Below, piece after piece: positions 18,118-26,919 of a stretch of 64,000 nucleotides of DNA (within the stretch, counting starts at the first letter, position 1; each line of letters starts with the position of its first letter). Location of the stretch: assembly GCF_030145185.1 (NCBI RefSeq), contig NZ_JAQYWB010000014.1:31551-95550 (forward strand), in the 5' to 3' direction. This DNA is from Desulfoluna sp. (lineage in GTDB: Bacteria; Desulfobacterota; Desulfobacteria; Desulfobacterales; Desulfolunaceae). The translations under genes and the position numbers were made by a program. Below the pieces are notes generated by a model. That model saw nothing but the letters and a program-made list of their open reading frames with translations, did not search any database and had not been told where the DNA came from.

Positions 18118-18689
18118 TCAACATCATCGAAAAAACCCTTGAAGAAAGCGTGACGGCCAAAAAAGCGGCCATCAAAGAGAACAACCAGCGGCTAATCGAG
18201 ACAGCCCGCCTCATGGCCCAAAGCCTGACGGCCGGTGGAAAGATCCTAATCTTTGGCAACGGCGGCAGTGCCGCCGACGCCCAGCACATCGCCGCGGAGT
18301 TCGTCAACCGATTCCAGACCGAACGCGTCCCCCTGGCATCCATCGCCCTGACCACGGACAGCTCCATCATCACCAGTATCGGCAACGACTACAGCTTTGA
18401 GGAGATCTTCTCCAAGCAGGTGACAGCCCTGGGCCGAAAAAATGATGTGGCCATCGGGATCAGCACCAGTGGCAACTCCCCCAACGTGGTCAAGGCCCTT
18501 AAGGCCGCTGAAAAGAAAGGTGTACACACCGTTGCCTTTACCGGCAAGGGAGGCCGGGCAGCCGACATGGCGGAGATCGCCCTGACCGTCCCCATCGGAA
18601 ACACCGCGCGCATCCAGGAGAGCCACATCCTCATGGGCCACATCCTCTGTGATCTGGTGGACCGAATCCTCTTCCCCGAGAATTTTTAA
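18114..18689 (+). CDS. gmhA: SIS-domain phosphoheptose isomerase
   Basis: 191 aa. One SIS sugar-isomerase domain; GKILIFGNGGSAADAQHIAAEFVNRF is cut here to its key parts GNGGSAADAQH (phosphate loop with the catalytic-site His) and later SGNSPNV and HILCDLVD. Converts sedoheptulose 7-phosphate to D-glycero-heptose 7-phosphate for the lipopolysaccharide inner core. Overlaps selA by 4 bp; the pairing with selA is not a known functional link. Close relative DiaA (initiation control) has the same fold, but the length and NGGSAADAQH/ESH pattern favour GmhA. Confidence 0.88.
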   Translation: MINIIEKTLEESVTAKKAAIKENNQRLIETARLMAQSLTAGGKILIFGNGGSAADAQHIAAEFVNRFQTERVPLASIALTTDSSIITSIGNDYSFEEIFSKQVTALGRKNDVAIGISTSGNSPNVVKALKAAEKKGVHTVAFTGKGGRAADMAEIALTVPIGNTARIQESHILMGHILCDLVDRILFPENF

Positions 18690-18869
18690 CCCGGCGCCCA
18701 GCGGCCGGAAGCGATGCCCCGTTTTTTTTAAGACACCATTTGCCATCTTACCCCAGGGTGCTTATTGTGTTAAATATTTGAAAAAGACTCAAACAAATGA
18801 CAGGCCCGTCCGATGCGTCGGAACGCCCGGCCTGATGGGAAATAACCTGAAAAACCATGAGGTGATATC

Positions 18870-19103
18870 ATGCCCATTTATGAATACAAATGCGGAGCGT
18901 GCGGTCACGAGTTCGAGTACCTCGTACTGGGAGGGAAAGATCCGGAAAGCTGCCCCAAATGCGAAGACAAAAATGTCTCCAAACAGATGTCCCGCTGCGG
19001 ATTCGTCAGCAAGGGAGCCGGAGGTGAAATTTCGTCCTCATCGGCTTCAAGCTCCTCATGTACCGGCTGCACAGCCGCAAGTTGCGCGGGGTGCGGTTCT
19101 TGA
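18870..19103 (+). CDS. FmdB-family zinc-ribbon protein
   Basis: 77 aa. Starts MPIYEYKCGACGHEFE, the FmdB signature, with a CxxC...CxxC zinc knuckle (CGAC, CPKC). The C-terminal tail is Ser-rich and then Cys-rich (CTGCTAASCAGCGS), possibly a second metal site. GAGGTGAT ribosome binding site. The function of the family is poorly known. Its stop codon shares one base with the hemC start, so the two are cotranslated. Confidence 0.9.
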   Translation: MPIYEYKCGACGHEFEYLVLGGKDPESCPKCEDKNVSKQMSRCGFVSKGAGGEISSSSASSSSCTGCTAASCAGCGS

Positions 19104-20035
19104 TGGAAAATAAAATAGTCATCGGTACCCGCGGGAGCCAGCTGGCCCTCTGGCAGGCCAACTGGGTAAAATCCGAATTAGAAAAATGCAATAAAGGGGT
19201 CACCTGTGAACTCCTGGTCATCAAAACCCAAGGGGACAAAATCCTCGACGTCCCTCTGGCCGAGATAGGCGGGAAAGGCCTTTTTGTCAAAGAGGTTGAA
19301 GAGGCTCTTTTAGACGGTCGCATCGACCTGGCCGTCCACAGCATGAAAGACATGCCCGCAGACCTCCCTGAAGGCCTGGAGATCGGTGCTATCCCCGAGA
19401 GGGAAGACCCCAGAGATGCCCTGATTTCCAAAAACGGACTCTCCTTTGAGGCGCTCCCCCAAGGCGCCCGCGTGGGCACCGGCAGCCTGCGACGTTCCTC
19501 CCAACTCCTGGCCAAGCGTCCCGATCTTCAGATCGAGGCCTTAAGGGGTAACATCGACACCCGCCTGAAAAAGGTGACTGAAGGGGACTTAGACGCCATC
19601 ATCCTGGCCGCGGCCGGGCTGAAACGCTTAGGACTCGGCGAGCATATCACCGAATGCCTGGACCCTGCGATCATGCTCCCCGCCGTGGGACAGGGTGCTC
19701 TGTGCATCGAAGCCCGAAAAAACGACGCCCGTATGAAAGCAGCCCTTGTGCCCTTAAACCACCTGTCCACACGGGTCACGGTCCTTGCCGAGCGCGCTTT
19801 TCTCAACACGCTTGAAGGAAGCTGCCATATTCCGGTGGGCGCCTTTGCCGAAACTGACGGTGTGATGCTCACCATCCGCGGCATGGTCGCCGAAGTGGAC
19901 GGCTCCCGCATCCTCATGGAAACTCAGACCGCTGAAAACGCCCAGGGTGAAGCCCTCGGCATCACCGTGGCCAATCGCCTCAAAGAGGCCGGCGCAACCG
20001 AGATCCTTTCGAGACTTCAGGAGAACCAAGCATGA
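19103..20035 (+). CDS. hemC: Porphobilinogen deaminase (hydroxymethylbilane synthase)
   Basis: 310 aa. Joins four porphobilinogen units to hydroxymethylbilane. IGTRGSQLALWQ at the N-terminus, HSMKDMPADLPEGL, GTGSLRRSSQL and RGNIDTRLKK are all present; Cys241 in LEGSCHIPVG anchors the dipyrromethane cofactor. ATG 19103 is used (TGATG overlap with fmdB) rather than upstream frames. Also overlaps the next gene by 4 bp (ATGA), forming a tight fmdB-hemC-cobA/hemD operon. Confidence 0.97.
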   Translation: MENKIVIGTRGSQLALWQANWVKSELEKCNKGVTCELLVIKTQGDKILDVPLAEIGGKGLFVKEVEEALLDGRIDLAVHSMKDMPADLPEGLEIGAIPEREDPRDALISKNGLSFEALPQGARVGTGSLRRSSQLLAKRPDLQIEALRGNIDTRLKKVTEGDLDAIILAAAGLKRLGLGEHITECLDPAIMLPAVGQGALCIEARKNDARMKAALVPLNHLSTRVTVLAERAFLNTLEGSCHIPVGAFAETDGVMLTIRGMVAEVDGSRILMETQTAENAQGEALGITVANRLKEAGATEILSRLQENQA

Positions 20036-21555
20036 ACAAAGCATACGGAACCGTCTATCTCGTAGGTGCCGGCCCCGGAGATCCCGGCCTGATTACGGTC
20101 AAGGGACGAGAATGCATCGAGAGAGCCGACGTGGTTGTCTACGACTACCTGGCGGCCCCCTCCCACCTGGCCCATGCCAAAAAGGGCGCCGAGATCATCT
20201 ATGTCGGCAAAAAAGGCGGAGACCACACCCTCAGCCAGGACGGCATCAACGCCCTGCTGGTGGAAAAAGCAAAAACAGGGGCCACGGTCACCCGTCTTAA
20301 GGGGGGAGATCCCTTTATCTTCGGACGCGGCGGCGAAGAGGCGGAAGTTCTCATCGCAGAGGGCATCAACTGGGAAGTAATCCCTGGCGTCACCTCGGCC
20401 ATCGCCGCCCCGGCCTACGCGGGAATCCCCCTGACCCACCGAAAGTTCACCGCCACCCTCTCGTTGGTCACCGGCCACGAAGACCCGGACAAGGAGAATT
20501 CCAACATCAATTGGGACGCCATCTCCAAATCGGGGACCCTCGTCTTTTTCATGGGCGTACGAAACCTGCCCAACATTGTGGAGAAACTCTGCGCCTGCGG
20601 AAAACCCGCCGAGACTCCCGTGGCCCTGGTAAGGTGGGGCACCACCACCCGCCAGGAGACCGTTTCCGGCACCCTTGCCACCATCGTGGAAGAGGTGAAA
20701 AAGGCAAACCTGAAATCCCCCAGCATCATCGTGGTGGGCGAGGTTGTCTCCTTAAGAGACACCATGAAATGGTTCGAAAATCGGCCCCTCTTCGGCAAGC
20801 GCGTGGTCATCACCCGGGCACGCAAGCAGGCCAGCGGCCTGACATCCAAGCTCATGGGGCTGGGTGCCGAGTGCCTGGAAGCCCCAACCATCGAGATCGA
20901 ACCCATTGAAGGCTCCGAAGCCGTGAACACCGCCCTTGCGAACTTGAAAGAGTACGACTGGGTCGTCTTCACCAGCGTCAACGGGGTCATCACCTTTTTT
21001 GATGATCTCTTTGCAAAAGGCCTCGACGCACGGGCCCTGGGTGGTCTGAAGACCGCCTGCATCGGCCCCTCCACCGCCGCCGAGCTGAAAAAATACGGCA
21101 TCGGCACCGACGTCCTCCCCGACAGCTACGTGGCCGAATCCGTGGTGGACGCTTTTAAAGGCCAGGCAATCAAAGGAGCGAACATCCTGCTCCCCAGAGC
21201 CGAAGAGGCCCGCCCCGTAATCCCCGTGGAGCTCACCAAGATGGGTGCCACGGTCAACGAGGTGGCCGTCTATCGCACCGCCATCGATGCCACCTCCACC
21301 GAGAAAGTGGCCGAAGCCCTCACGAACCACGAGGTAGATATGGTGACCTTCACCAGCTCCTCCACCGTGAAAAACTTCGTCTCCATGATCCCGAACGGCG
21401 ACCTCTCCCTCATGGAGAACGTCACCGTGGCCTGCATCGGCCCCATCACCGCAGAGACCGCCAAAGAGTTGGGGCTCACCCCCCACATCGTGGCCGACAC
21501 CTTCACCATCGACGGCCTCGTGGACGCCATCGTAGGTACGGTGGAAGAAAAATAA
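20032..21555 (+). CDS. cobA-hemD: Uroporphyrinogen-III C-methyltransferase / uroporphyrinogen-III synthase fusion
   Basis: 507 aa. Residues 1-245 are SUMT (CobA): YLVGAGPGDPGLITVKG binds SAM, with GGDPFIFGRGGEE and PGVTSAIAAPAYAGIP. Residues about 255-505 are HemD: KRVVITRARKQASGL, WVVFTSVNGV and VTFTSSSTVKNF. One protein thus closes the ring and adds the two methyl groups leading to precorrin-2, the branch point to siroheme, heme d1-like and cobalamin. Sulfate reducers need siroheme for dissimilatory sulfite reductase. The fusion and its place after hemC are common in Desulfobacterota and Firmicutes. Confidence 0.96.
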   Translation: MNKAYGTVYLVGAGPGDPGLITVKGRECIERADVVVYDYLAAPSHLAHAKKGAEIIYVGKKGGDHTLSQDGINALLVEKAKTGATVTRLKGGDPFIFGRGGEEAEVLIAEGINWEVIPGVTSAIAAPAYAGIPLTHRKFTATLSLVTGHEDPDKENSNINWDAISKSGTLVFFMGVRNLPNIVEKLCACGKPAETPVALVRWGTTTRQETVSGTLATIVEEVKKANLKSPSIIVVGEVVSLRDTMKWFENRPLFGKRVVITRARKQASGLTSKLMGLGAECLEAPTIEIEPIEGSEAVNTALANLKEYDWVVFTSVNGVITFFDDLFAKGLDARALGGLKTACIGPSTAAELKKYGIGTDVLPDSYVAESVVDAFKGQAIKGANILLPRAEEARPVIPVELTKMGATVNEVAVYRTAIDATSTEKVAEALTNHEVDMVTFTSSSTVKNFVSMIPNGDLSLMENVTVACIGPITAETAKELGLTPHIVADTFTIDGLVDAIVGTVEEK

Positions 21556-21560
21556 AAAAC

Positions 21561-21600
21561 GGCCTCCGGCGGCGAGGTGAGCCACCTCGAAAGCTGATTG
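21561..21600 (-). repeat. Dispersed repeat, partial copy (R1)
   Basis: GGCCTCCGGCGGCGAGGTG followed by AGCCACCTCGAAAGC; the terminal part of the family in minus orientation, directly after the cobA-hemD stop and joined to the terminator at 21600. Confidence 0.75.
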
Positions 21601-21655
21601 CAGCGGCGCTGTGCCCCTCGTTCCTCGGGGCACAGCGCCGCTGCCTTCGTTTTTT
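21600..21655 (+). terminator. Very strong intrinsic terminator of the hem operon
   Basis: An 18-bp perfect stem, GCAGCGGCGCTGTGCCCC against GGGGCACAGCGCCGCTGC, with a 9-nt loop, then CTTCG and six T. Confidence 0.85.
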
Positions 21656-21740
21656 GCCTTGGGTTTTTCTTCCTCGCTTTGGTATGATTCTGGAGCCTGA
21701 AACCCCAACAATCGATAACCCATGTGCTCGTTTTGCACAT

Positions 21741-21840
21741 GCCCTCACCCTTCACGCGAATGCGAGGTGTTGAGAGCTCCGACAGCCGTAGAGCATTCGC
21801 AAACCCGCTTTCAAAGTGGCGCCACCTTGCCGCCGGAGGC
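21741..21840 (+). repeat. Dispersed repeat copy (R2)
   Basis: Reads CCCTCACCCTTCACGCGAATGCG, variable part, GAGCATTCGCAAACCCGC, then CAAAGTGGCGCCACCTTG and GCCGCCGGAGGC. It lies just before moaA, inverted with respect to R1. Confidence 0.8.
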
Positions 21841-21864
21841 ACTTCCCTTTACAGAGCCGTGAAC

Positions 21865-22845
21865 ATGAAACAGACACTCACCGACCGTTATGACCGAACC
21901 ATCGACTACCTGCGTATCTCCGTCACGGACCGATGCAACTTGAGATGCAGCTACTGCGTGCCTCCGACGCCCTTTGCCCACATGAAGCACACGGACATCC
22001 TCTCTTATGAAGAGCTGATCCGGCTTGTGCGGGTGGGGGTCTCTTTAGGTATTCGAAAGGTGCGGCTGACGGGTGGGGAACCCTTTGCCAGAAAAGGGCT
22101 CATCGACTTTATCCGGGAACTGGCGGACCTCGAAGGGCTTGAAGACCTGGCGGTCACCACCAATGGGACACTCATTGCAGATGAGATTCAGACCCTGAAA
22201 GACGCGGGGCTCACCCGCATCAACATCAGCCTGGACAGCCTGAAGCCGGAGCGGTTTGCCAAAATCACCGGGAAGGATCTCTTTACCGAGGTCAAACGAA
22301 CCATCAGGGGTGCCCTGGACGCCGGGCTGGCCCCCGTGAAGATCAACACCGTGCTCTTAGACGGCGTAAACGGCGACGAGGTGGAAGATTTCGCCCGCCT
22401 TACCTTTGACCACCCCGTTCAAATCCGATTTATTGAATACATGCCCATCGGCAAAGGCTCCGGCCCCGAGCACAGCGATCTCCAGGCCCCCGCCATCACT
22501 CGGCGCCTTGAGGCCTTAGGCCCCCTGACCCGCGTCCTCCGGAGTGCCTATGACGGCCCGGCGGTACGATTCAAAATTGAGGGTGCCCAAGGCGAAATCG
22601 GCCTGATCAGCCCCATGACCAACCATTTCTGCGCCACCTGCAACCGCTTACGCCTCACCGCCGACGGCCACCTTCGCCCCTGCCTTCTCTCCGACACGAA
22701 AGTCGACCTCATGGAGGCCTTGAGAAGCGGTGCCGACAATGAAGCCCTCGCCTCCCTCTTCCGCCACGCCGTCGCCATCAAAGGCAAACAGCACGACCTC
22801 TCCGGTCATACCGTTAACGACATGATGTCGTCGATCGGGGGGTAA
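21865..22845 (+). CDS. moaA: GTP 3',8-cyclase MoaA
   Basis: 326 aa radical-SAM enzyme, first step of molybdopterin synthesis. C24, C28 and C31 in DRCNLRCSYC bind the SAM cluster; the second cluster is in HFCATCNRLRL with a third Cys at LRPCLL, and the C-terminus ends in the conserved Gly-Gly. ATG 21865 is taken as start: the frame is open further upstream but there it runs through the dispersed repeat R2. Ribosome binding site is weak. The product serves molybdenum and tungsten enzymes, in line with the tup genes 5 kb away. Confidence 0.96.
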   Translation: MKQTLTDRYDRTIDYLRISVTDRCNLRCSYCVPPTPFAHMKHTDILSYEELIRLVRVGVSLGIRKVRLTGGEPFARKGLIDFIRELADLEGLEDLAVTTNGTLIADEIQTLKDAGLTRINISLDSLKPERFAKITGKDLFTEVKRTIRGALDAGLAPVKINTVLLDGVNGDEVEDFARLTFDHPVQIRFIEYMPIGKGSGPEHSDLQAPAITRRLEALGPLTRVLRSAYDGPAVRFKIEGAQGEIGLISPMTNHFCATCNRLRLTADGHLRPCLLSDTKVDLMEALRSGADNEALASLFRHAVAIKGKQHDLSGHTVNDMMSSIGG

Positions 22846-22863
22846 TGACCCGACCCAGGGTGT

Positions 22864-23000
22864 GCCTCCGGCGGCCCTGCCGGGGGCGAAACGTTTGCCT
22901 GATTTCATAAAAACGGGTTTAATAAGCAGGGCTTAAATACATTATTCAGAGTGACGTCGACCCAAATGAGAATGTGATTTGACCCCAGGAATCTGCCTGC
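22864..23000 (+). repeat. Composite repeat A
   Basis: GCCTCCGGCGGCCCTGCC then GGGGGCGAAACG, an A+T-rich middle, and GAATGTGATTTGACCCCAGG-type end. The same order of pieces is found at 38950-39070 and, inverted, at 29382-29503. Fills most of the moaA to EFR gene gap. Confidence 0.7.
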
Positions 23001-23150
23001 AGCCCCCCACCCCATAAAGCGCCACGCCCCCTCCGTCTTTTCCAAAACATGGCAATCCCCATGACATCCTGACCGGAAAATGATACACCCAGAAAACATC
23101 GAAAACAGTGCCATATGCACACCCCCTGTTCTGAACCATGGAGATATCCG

Positions 23151-23951
23151 ATGAATATTGAAACCGCACATCTGATCTGTTACTCGCCCACCCGCACCAC
23201 CTTCACCACCATTCAACACATCGCCAACGGAATGGATGTCCCCACAACACAAAGCCTCGATCTCACCCTTCCCCCCGGAGCCTCCGACGCGGAGATCTCC
23301 ATCAAGGGCGGGATTGCAATCATCGGTGTCCCCGTCTATGCCGGCCGCGTGGCCCCGATGGCCGCAGAGCGTTTGAAGGCCCTGCGCGGCAACAACACAC
23401 CCGCCATCATCGTTGTGGTTTATGGCAATCGGCACTACGACCAGGCTCTTTATGAACTGAAAACCCTGGTGGAGGCCTCAGGTTTCGTGGTGGTTGCCGG
23501 TGCAGCCCTGCTGGGCGAGCACTCCTTCTCCACCCCGGAAATGCCGATCGCAGAAGGCCGCCCGGACGAAAGCGATAAAATGGCGGCCCGCGATTTCGGT
23601 GCCTCTGTCACAGAAAAACTCAAACATTTAAGTGACCTTTCTGCCCTTGTGCCCTTAAAGGTTCCCGGTGCCTTTCCCGAGGGGGCGTATGCCGGCCCAC
23701 GAAAAATTGTTCCAGACTGGAAGGCCTCCCTCTGCATTCTCTGTGGTCTCTGCGCCGAACACTGCCCCACGGGAGCCATCACCGTAGGCAAAACCGTCAC
23801 CTTCGATGCCTCACGCTGCACCGTCTGCTGTGCCTGCGTCAAAGGCTGCCCCAAAGGGGCCGTGGCGTTCAATCAGCCCAAAATCCATAACATTGCCGGC
23901 GTCCTCCACACGAACTGCAAAACCCGAAGAGAGCCCGAACTCTTTTTATAA
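23151..23951 (+). CDS. EFR1-type flavodoxin-like / 4Fe-4S ferredoxin
   Basis: 266 aa. The N-terminal half is flavodoxin-like (YSPTRTT phosphate-loop pattern at residues 9-16, VPVYAGRVAP), the C-terminal part has two ferredoxin clusters: CILCGLCAEHCPTGA and CTVCCACVKGCPKGA. Such proteins couple FMN and two 4Fe-4S centres for low-potential electron transfer in anaerobes; the partner is unknown. Start by GGAG eight bases upstream. The final LHTNCKTRREPELFL is the usual tail of the group. Confidence 0.88.
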   Translation: MNIETAHLICYSPTRTTFTTIQHIANGMDVPTTQSLDLTLPPGASDAEISIKGGIAIIGVPVYAGRVAPMAAERLKALRGNNTPAIIVVVYGNRHYDQALYELKTLVEASGFVVVAGAALLGEHSFSTPEMPIAEGRPDESDKMAARDFGASVTEKLKHLSDLSALVPLKVPGAFPEGAYAGPRKIVPDWKASLCILCGLCAEHCPTGAITVGKTVTFDASRCTVCCACVKGCPKGAVAFNQPKIHNIAGVLHTNCKTRREPELFL

Positions 23952-23964
23952 ATAAACGTGGAGA

Positions 23965-24021
23965 ACTATTCAGCTCTAAAGAAAGCCTCCGGCTGCAAAG
24001 TCTGCCACCTTGCAGCCGGAG
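23965..24021 (+). repeat. Miniature / solo form of the dispersed repeat
   Basis: ACTATTCAGCT at 23965-23975, identical to the end of composite repeat B, followed by a 12-bp perfect hairpin CTCCGGCTGCAA / TTGCAGCCGGAG (23987-24021). The stem could also act as a weak terminator. Confidence 0.65.
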
Positions 24022-24046
24022 ATCTTCTGGACCCAAAGGAGCCTTC

Positions 24047-24736
24047 ATGAGAGTGCATCACCTGCAACACGTCCCCTTTGAAGGCCTCGGCAGCATGGAA
24101 GCCGTGTTAAATAGAAAGGGCCATCGCCTCTCGGCCACCCACCTTTACAGGGGAGAGCCCCTGCCGCCCCTCTCGGCCTTTGATTTGCTCATCGTCATGG
24201 GCGGCCCCATGGGCGTCTTTGATGAAGGCAACCACCCCTGGCTTGCTCCAGAAAAACACCTGATCAAAACCGCCATCAATGCCGGAAAAAAAGTCCTCGG
24301 CATCTGTCTCGGCGCCCAGCTTCTGGCCGATGTCCTCGGGGCAAAGGTCACGCGTAACCCCCACCGGGAGATCGGCTGGTTTCCCATCACCCGAGCCCCC
24401 CGCCTCACCACCACGCGCTTTCACGGAGTCTTTCCGTCCCACGCAGACGTCTTCCACTGGCACGGCGACACCTTTGAACTCCCCGACGGGGCCATCCCCC
24501 TGGCATCCAGCGCCGCCTGCACGAACCAGGGGTTTCTCTATGATGACCGCATCCTGGCCCTGCAGTTCCACCTGGAGACGACCCCTGACTCTGCCGCCCT
24601 TCTTATCGAGAACGGACGCCACGAGCTGGACGACTCTCCCTTCGTCCAGGCCGAACAAGAGATGCTGGAACGCCCCGACCGCTTTGCCGCCATCAACCGC
24701 ATCATGACCTCCGTCATCGACGCCCTGGAAAAATAA
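24047..24736 (+). CDS. Class I glutamine amidotransferase-like protein
   Basis: 229 aa. The nucleophile Cys is in LGICLGAQLLAD, the catalytic His in LQFHLETT, with MGGPMGV as oxyanion-strand motif; resembles stand-alone GMP-synthase-type amidotransferases. These release ammonia from glutamine, or cut gamma-glutamyl bonds, for an unknown partner or substrate. AAAGGAG ribosome binding site. No biosynthetic partner gene adjoins it, so the substrate cannot be named. Confidence 0.9.
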   Translation: MRVHHLQHVPFEGLGSMEAVLNRKGHRLSATHLYRGEPLPPLSAFDLLIVMGGPMGVFDEGNHPWLAPEKHLIKTAINAGKKVLGICLGAQLLADVLGAKVTRNPHREIGWFPITRAPRLTTTRFHGVFPSHADVFHWHGDTFELPDGAIPLASSAACTNQGFLYDDRILALQFHLETTPDSAALLIENGRHELDDSPFVQAEQEMLERPDRFAAINRIMTSVIDALEK

Positions 24737-24757
24737 ACGGATGAGGTGCGATACTCC

Positions 24758-24862
24758 GCCCCACCCGTAACGCGAATGCGGACGCCATTGAATCCGACAG
24801 GATGAGACCCTTATCGCATTTGCAAACCCGCTTTCAAGGTGGGCCCCCCTTGCGCCGGAGGA
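24758..24862 (+). repeat. Dispersed repeat copy (R3)
   Basis: CGCGAATGCGGACGCCATTG, variable part, ATCGCATTTGCAAACCCGC, CTTTCAAGGTGGGCCCCC and CGCCGGAGG. Somewhat decayed in the hairpin. Confidence 0.75.
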
Positions 24863-24958
24863 AGGGCTTTATGCGTTTATTCCCATAGATTGTACTTCGT
24901 GGTACACTTTGAGAAAAATCCTTCCCTTTCTTGTCTCTCCCCCCAAGGAGGCATCACC

Positions 24959-26239
24959 ATGGCCCATCGAACCTTGAAAACCGCATACAGCACTCTGGCA
25001 GACCGATTGAACCGCTTTCCCCAGGGAGCGCCGACCTCCGAACGGCTGTTCCAGATCCTTGCCATGCTCTTCAGTGAAGAGGAAGCAAAGCTGGTCGCCC
25101 TGATCCCCATCAAACCTTTTACAACAAAAAAAGCAGCCGCGATCTGGAAGATGAAGGTCTCCGAAGCCCAGAAGATTCTGGACTCACTGGCTGAGCGGGC
25201 CATCCTCGTGGACATGGAGCAACATGGCCGCCAGCACTACGTACTTCCTCCGCCCATGGCGGGTTTTTTTGAATTTTCTCTCATGCGCGTTCAAGGAAAC
25301 CTGGATCAAAAGGTACTCAGCGAGCTCTTTTACGACTACCTCAATGTGGAAGAGGATTTTATCCGGGAGCTCTTTACCCGGGGGGAGACTCAATTGGGAA
25401 GAGTCTTTGTTCAAGAGCCGGCGCTGTCAGCCGACAATGCCCTCCACGTCCTGGACTACGAACGGGCCACAGAGGTCATTCAAACGGCCACCCATATCGG
25501 GGTGGGGGTCTGCTACTGCCGCCATAAAATGCAGCACATGGGCCGGGACTGCGACGCCCCCAAAAACATCTGCATGACCTTCAACACCACCGCCGCCTCT
25601 CTGATCAAACACGACCACGCCCGCGCCGTAGACACCCGGGAGTGCCTGGACCTACTCGACACCGCCTACGGCCACAACCTCGTCCAATTCGGTGAAAACG
25701 TGCGGGAACGCGTCAATTTCATCTGCAACTGCTGCGGATGCTGCTGTGAAGCGATGATCGCCGCACGGCGTTTTGCCCTGCTCAATCCCGTGCATACCAC
25801 CGGATTCATCCCGGTAATCGATACCTCGACCTGCACCGGCTGTGGCCAATGCGTCACCGCCTGTCCGGTGGCGGCCATGGCCCTGGTCCCAGCCGATGAC
25901 CCCGCCCATCCCAAGGCAAAAAAGGCTCAGCTCTCTCCTGAACTCTGCCTGGGATGCGGGATCTGTGTCAGGACCTGCCCCCACGAGAGTCTCCACCTCG
26001 AATCACGCCCCGATAAAATCCTCACCCCGCTCAATGCCTTGCACCGAACCGTTGTCATGGCCATCGAACGAGACAAACTCCAGCACCTCATCTTCGACAA
26101 CCGCGTGCTCTTCAGCCACCGGGCCCTGGCCGCTGTCCTGGGCGTCATTCTCAAGCTCTCCCCTGTCAAAAAGCTCCTCGCCAACCGCCAGGTGAAATCC
26201 CGTTACCTCGAAACCCTCCTCACCAGACACCCCCTTTGA
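24959..26239 (+). CDS. Multi-cluster 4Fe-4S protein with N-terminal winged-helix-like domain
   Basis: 426 aa from an ATG with AAGGAGG. Residues about 45-100 look like a winged helix (FTTKKAAAIWKMKVSEAQKI, then RQHYVLPP). A central segment has CYCRHKMQHMGRDC and later C, then CNCCGCCCEAM, a dense cysteine patch. Two ferredoxin motifs follow (CTGCGQCVTACPVAA, CLGCGICVRTCPHES). The C-terminal 80 residues are helical and basic. Such proteins are common in sulfate reducers and carry electrons or sense redox state; no name is established. The winged-helix part might only be structural. Confidence 0.85.
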   Translation: MAHRTLKTAYSTLADRLNRFPQGAPTSERLFQILAMLFSEEEAKLVALIPIKPFTTKKAAAIWKMKVSEAQKILDSLAERAILVDMEQHGRQHYVLPPPMAGFFEFSLMRVQGNLDQKVLSELFYDYLNVEEDFIRELFTRGETQLGRVFVQEPALSADNALHVLDYERATEVIQTATHIGVGVCYCRHKMQHMGRDCDAPKNICMTFNTTAASLIKHDHARAVDTRECLDLLDTAYGHNLVQFGENVRERVNFICNCCGCCCEAMIAARRFALLNPVHTTGFIPVIDTSTCTGCGQCVTACPVAAMALVPADDPAHPKAKKAQLSPELCLGCGICVRTCPHESLHLESRPDKILTPLNALHRTVVMAIERDKLQHLIFDNRVLFSHRALAAVLGVILKLSPVKKLLANRQVKSRYLETLLTRHPL

Positions 26240-26312
26240 GGCCATCGCCCGACGGCTTCTGCCCTATGTCCAAGACACCCCGGTCGCCGTTTCGGGTGAG
26301 CTGCAAGGGGTC

Positions 26313-26341
26313 TTGACACGCTGAAAGCCCTGTCCTATGAT
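26313..26341 (+). promoter_or_regulatory. Strong sigma-70-type promoter
   Basis: TTGACA and TATGAT with a 17-bp spacer, 39 bp before the CGGC-gene start codon. Confidence 0.8.
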
Positions 26342-26379
26342 TCGCATCAATAACTACTAAAATTCCAAAGGAGTAAAAA

Positions 26380-26724
26380 ATGAAAAAGGCCATTGTCGTA
26401 GGATGCGGCTCGTATATGGATTCAGGTTATGGATGCCCGGGTGAGTGGAGATGTCTCAAGGCGGGAGCCATGGGGGACGGCAAATTTGAGGAGCCCACCC
26501 AGGTGGTCGGATTTGTCAAATGTGAATGCCCCGGACGCTCGGCCGCTCCCAACGTCGGCATGACCATCAAGCTCTCCGAAATCAAACCCGACGCCATTTA
26601 TTTAAGCAGCTGCATGGTGGGCGCCAAACCGGACTGCCCCTACTCGACCCCCGAAGAAAAAGCAAAATACATCGAGGAAAAAACCGGGATCCCCGTGATC
26701 CTCGGGACCCACGACTACAAATAG
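26380..26724 (+). CDS. CGGC-domain protein
   Basis: 114 aa, AAAGGAG ribosome binding site and own promoter. Eight cysteines; MKKAIVVGCGSYMDSGYGCPGEW at the start (key Cys 9, 19, 25) and KCECPGR in the middle, a variant of the CGGCPGR motif that names the domain, then SSCMVGAKPDCPY. The domain is predicted to bind metal or to act on a small sulfur or metal-linked substrate; the activity is unknown. Small, cytoplasmic, probably strongly expressed in view of the promoter. Confidence 0.85.
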   Translation: MKKAIVVGCGSYMDSGYGCPGEWRCLKAGAMGDGKFEEPTQVVGFVKCECPGRSAAPNVGMTIKLSEIKPDAIYLSSCMVGAKPDCPYSTPEEKAKYIEEKTGIPVILGTHDYK

Positions 26725-26732
26725 CCCGCCTT

Positions 26733-26750
26733 CACTGGACGCGTCCAGTG
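26733..26750. promoter_or_regulatory. 18-bp perfect palindrome
   Basis: CACTGGACGCGTCCAGTG, nine bases after the CGGC-gene stop. No T run follows, so it is not an evident terminator; it could bind a dimeric protein. Confidence 0.4.
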
Positions 26751-26850
26751 CGCTGATGCCGCACCCTGCAGGGACACAACACCCCGCAGGGCGCGATGAC
26801 GCACCGTCAGAGACCCCAGGCCTGACATGATTGCCCCTGACATGTATCTT

Positions 26851-26880
26851 TTTACAGAAACATCCCGCCTGTGATATAAC
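26851..26880 (+). promoter_or_regulatory. Likely promoter of the TrpR-like gene
   Basis: TTTACA and TATAAC with an 18-bp spacer, 39 bp before the GTG start. Confidence 0.55.
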
Positions 26881-26919
26881 TTAAGTTTTAAACGTGAATT
26901 CTACCCATGGAGTTGCATT

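Noticed and set aside
21724..21864. Upstream extension of moaA
   Set aside because: It translates dispersed repeat R2; the family N-terminus starts at 21865.
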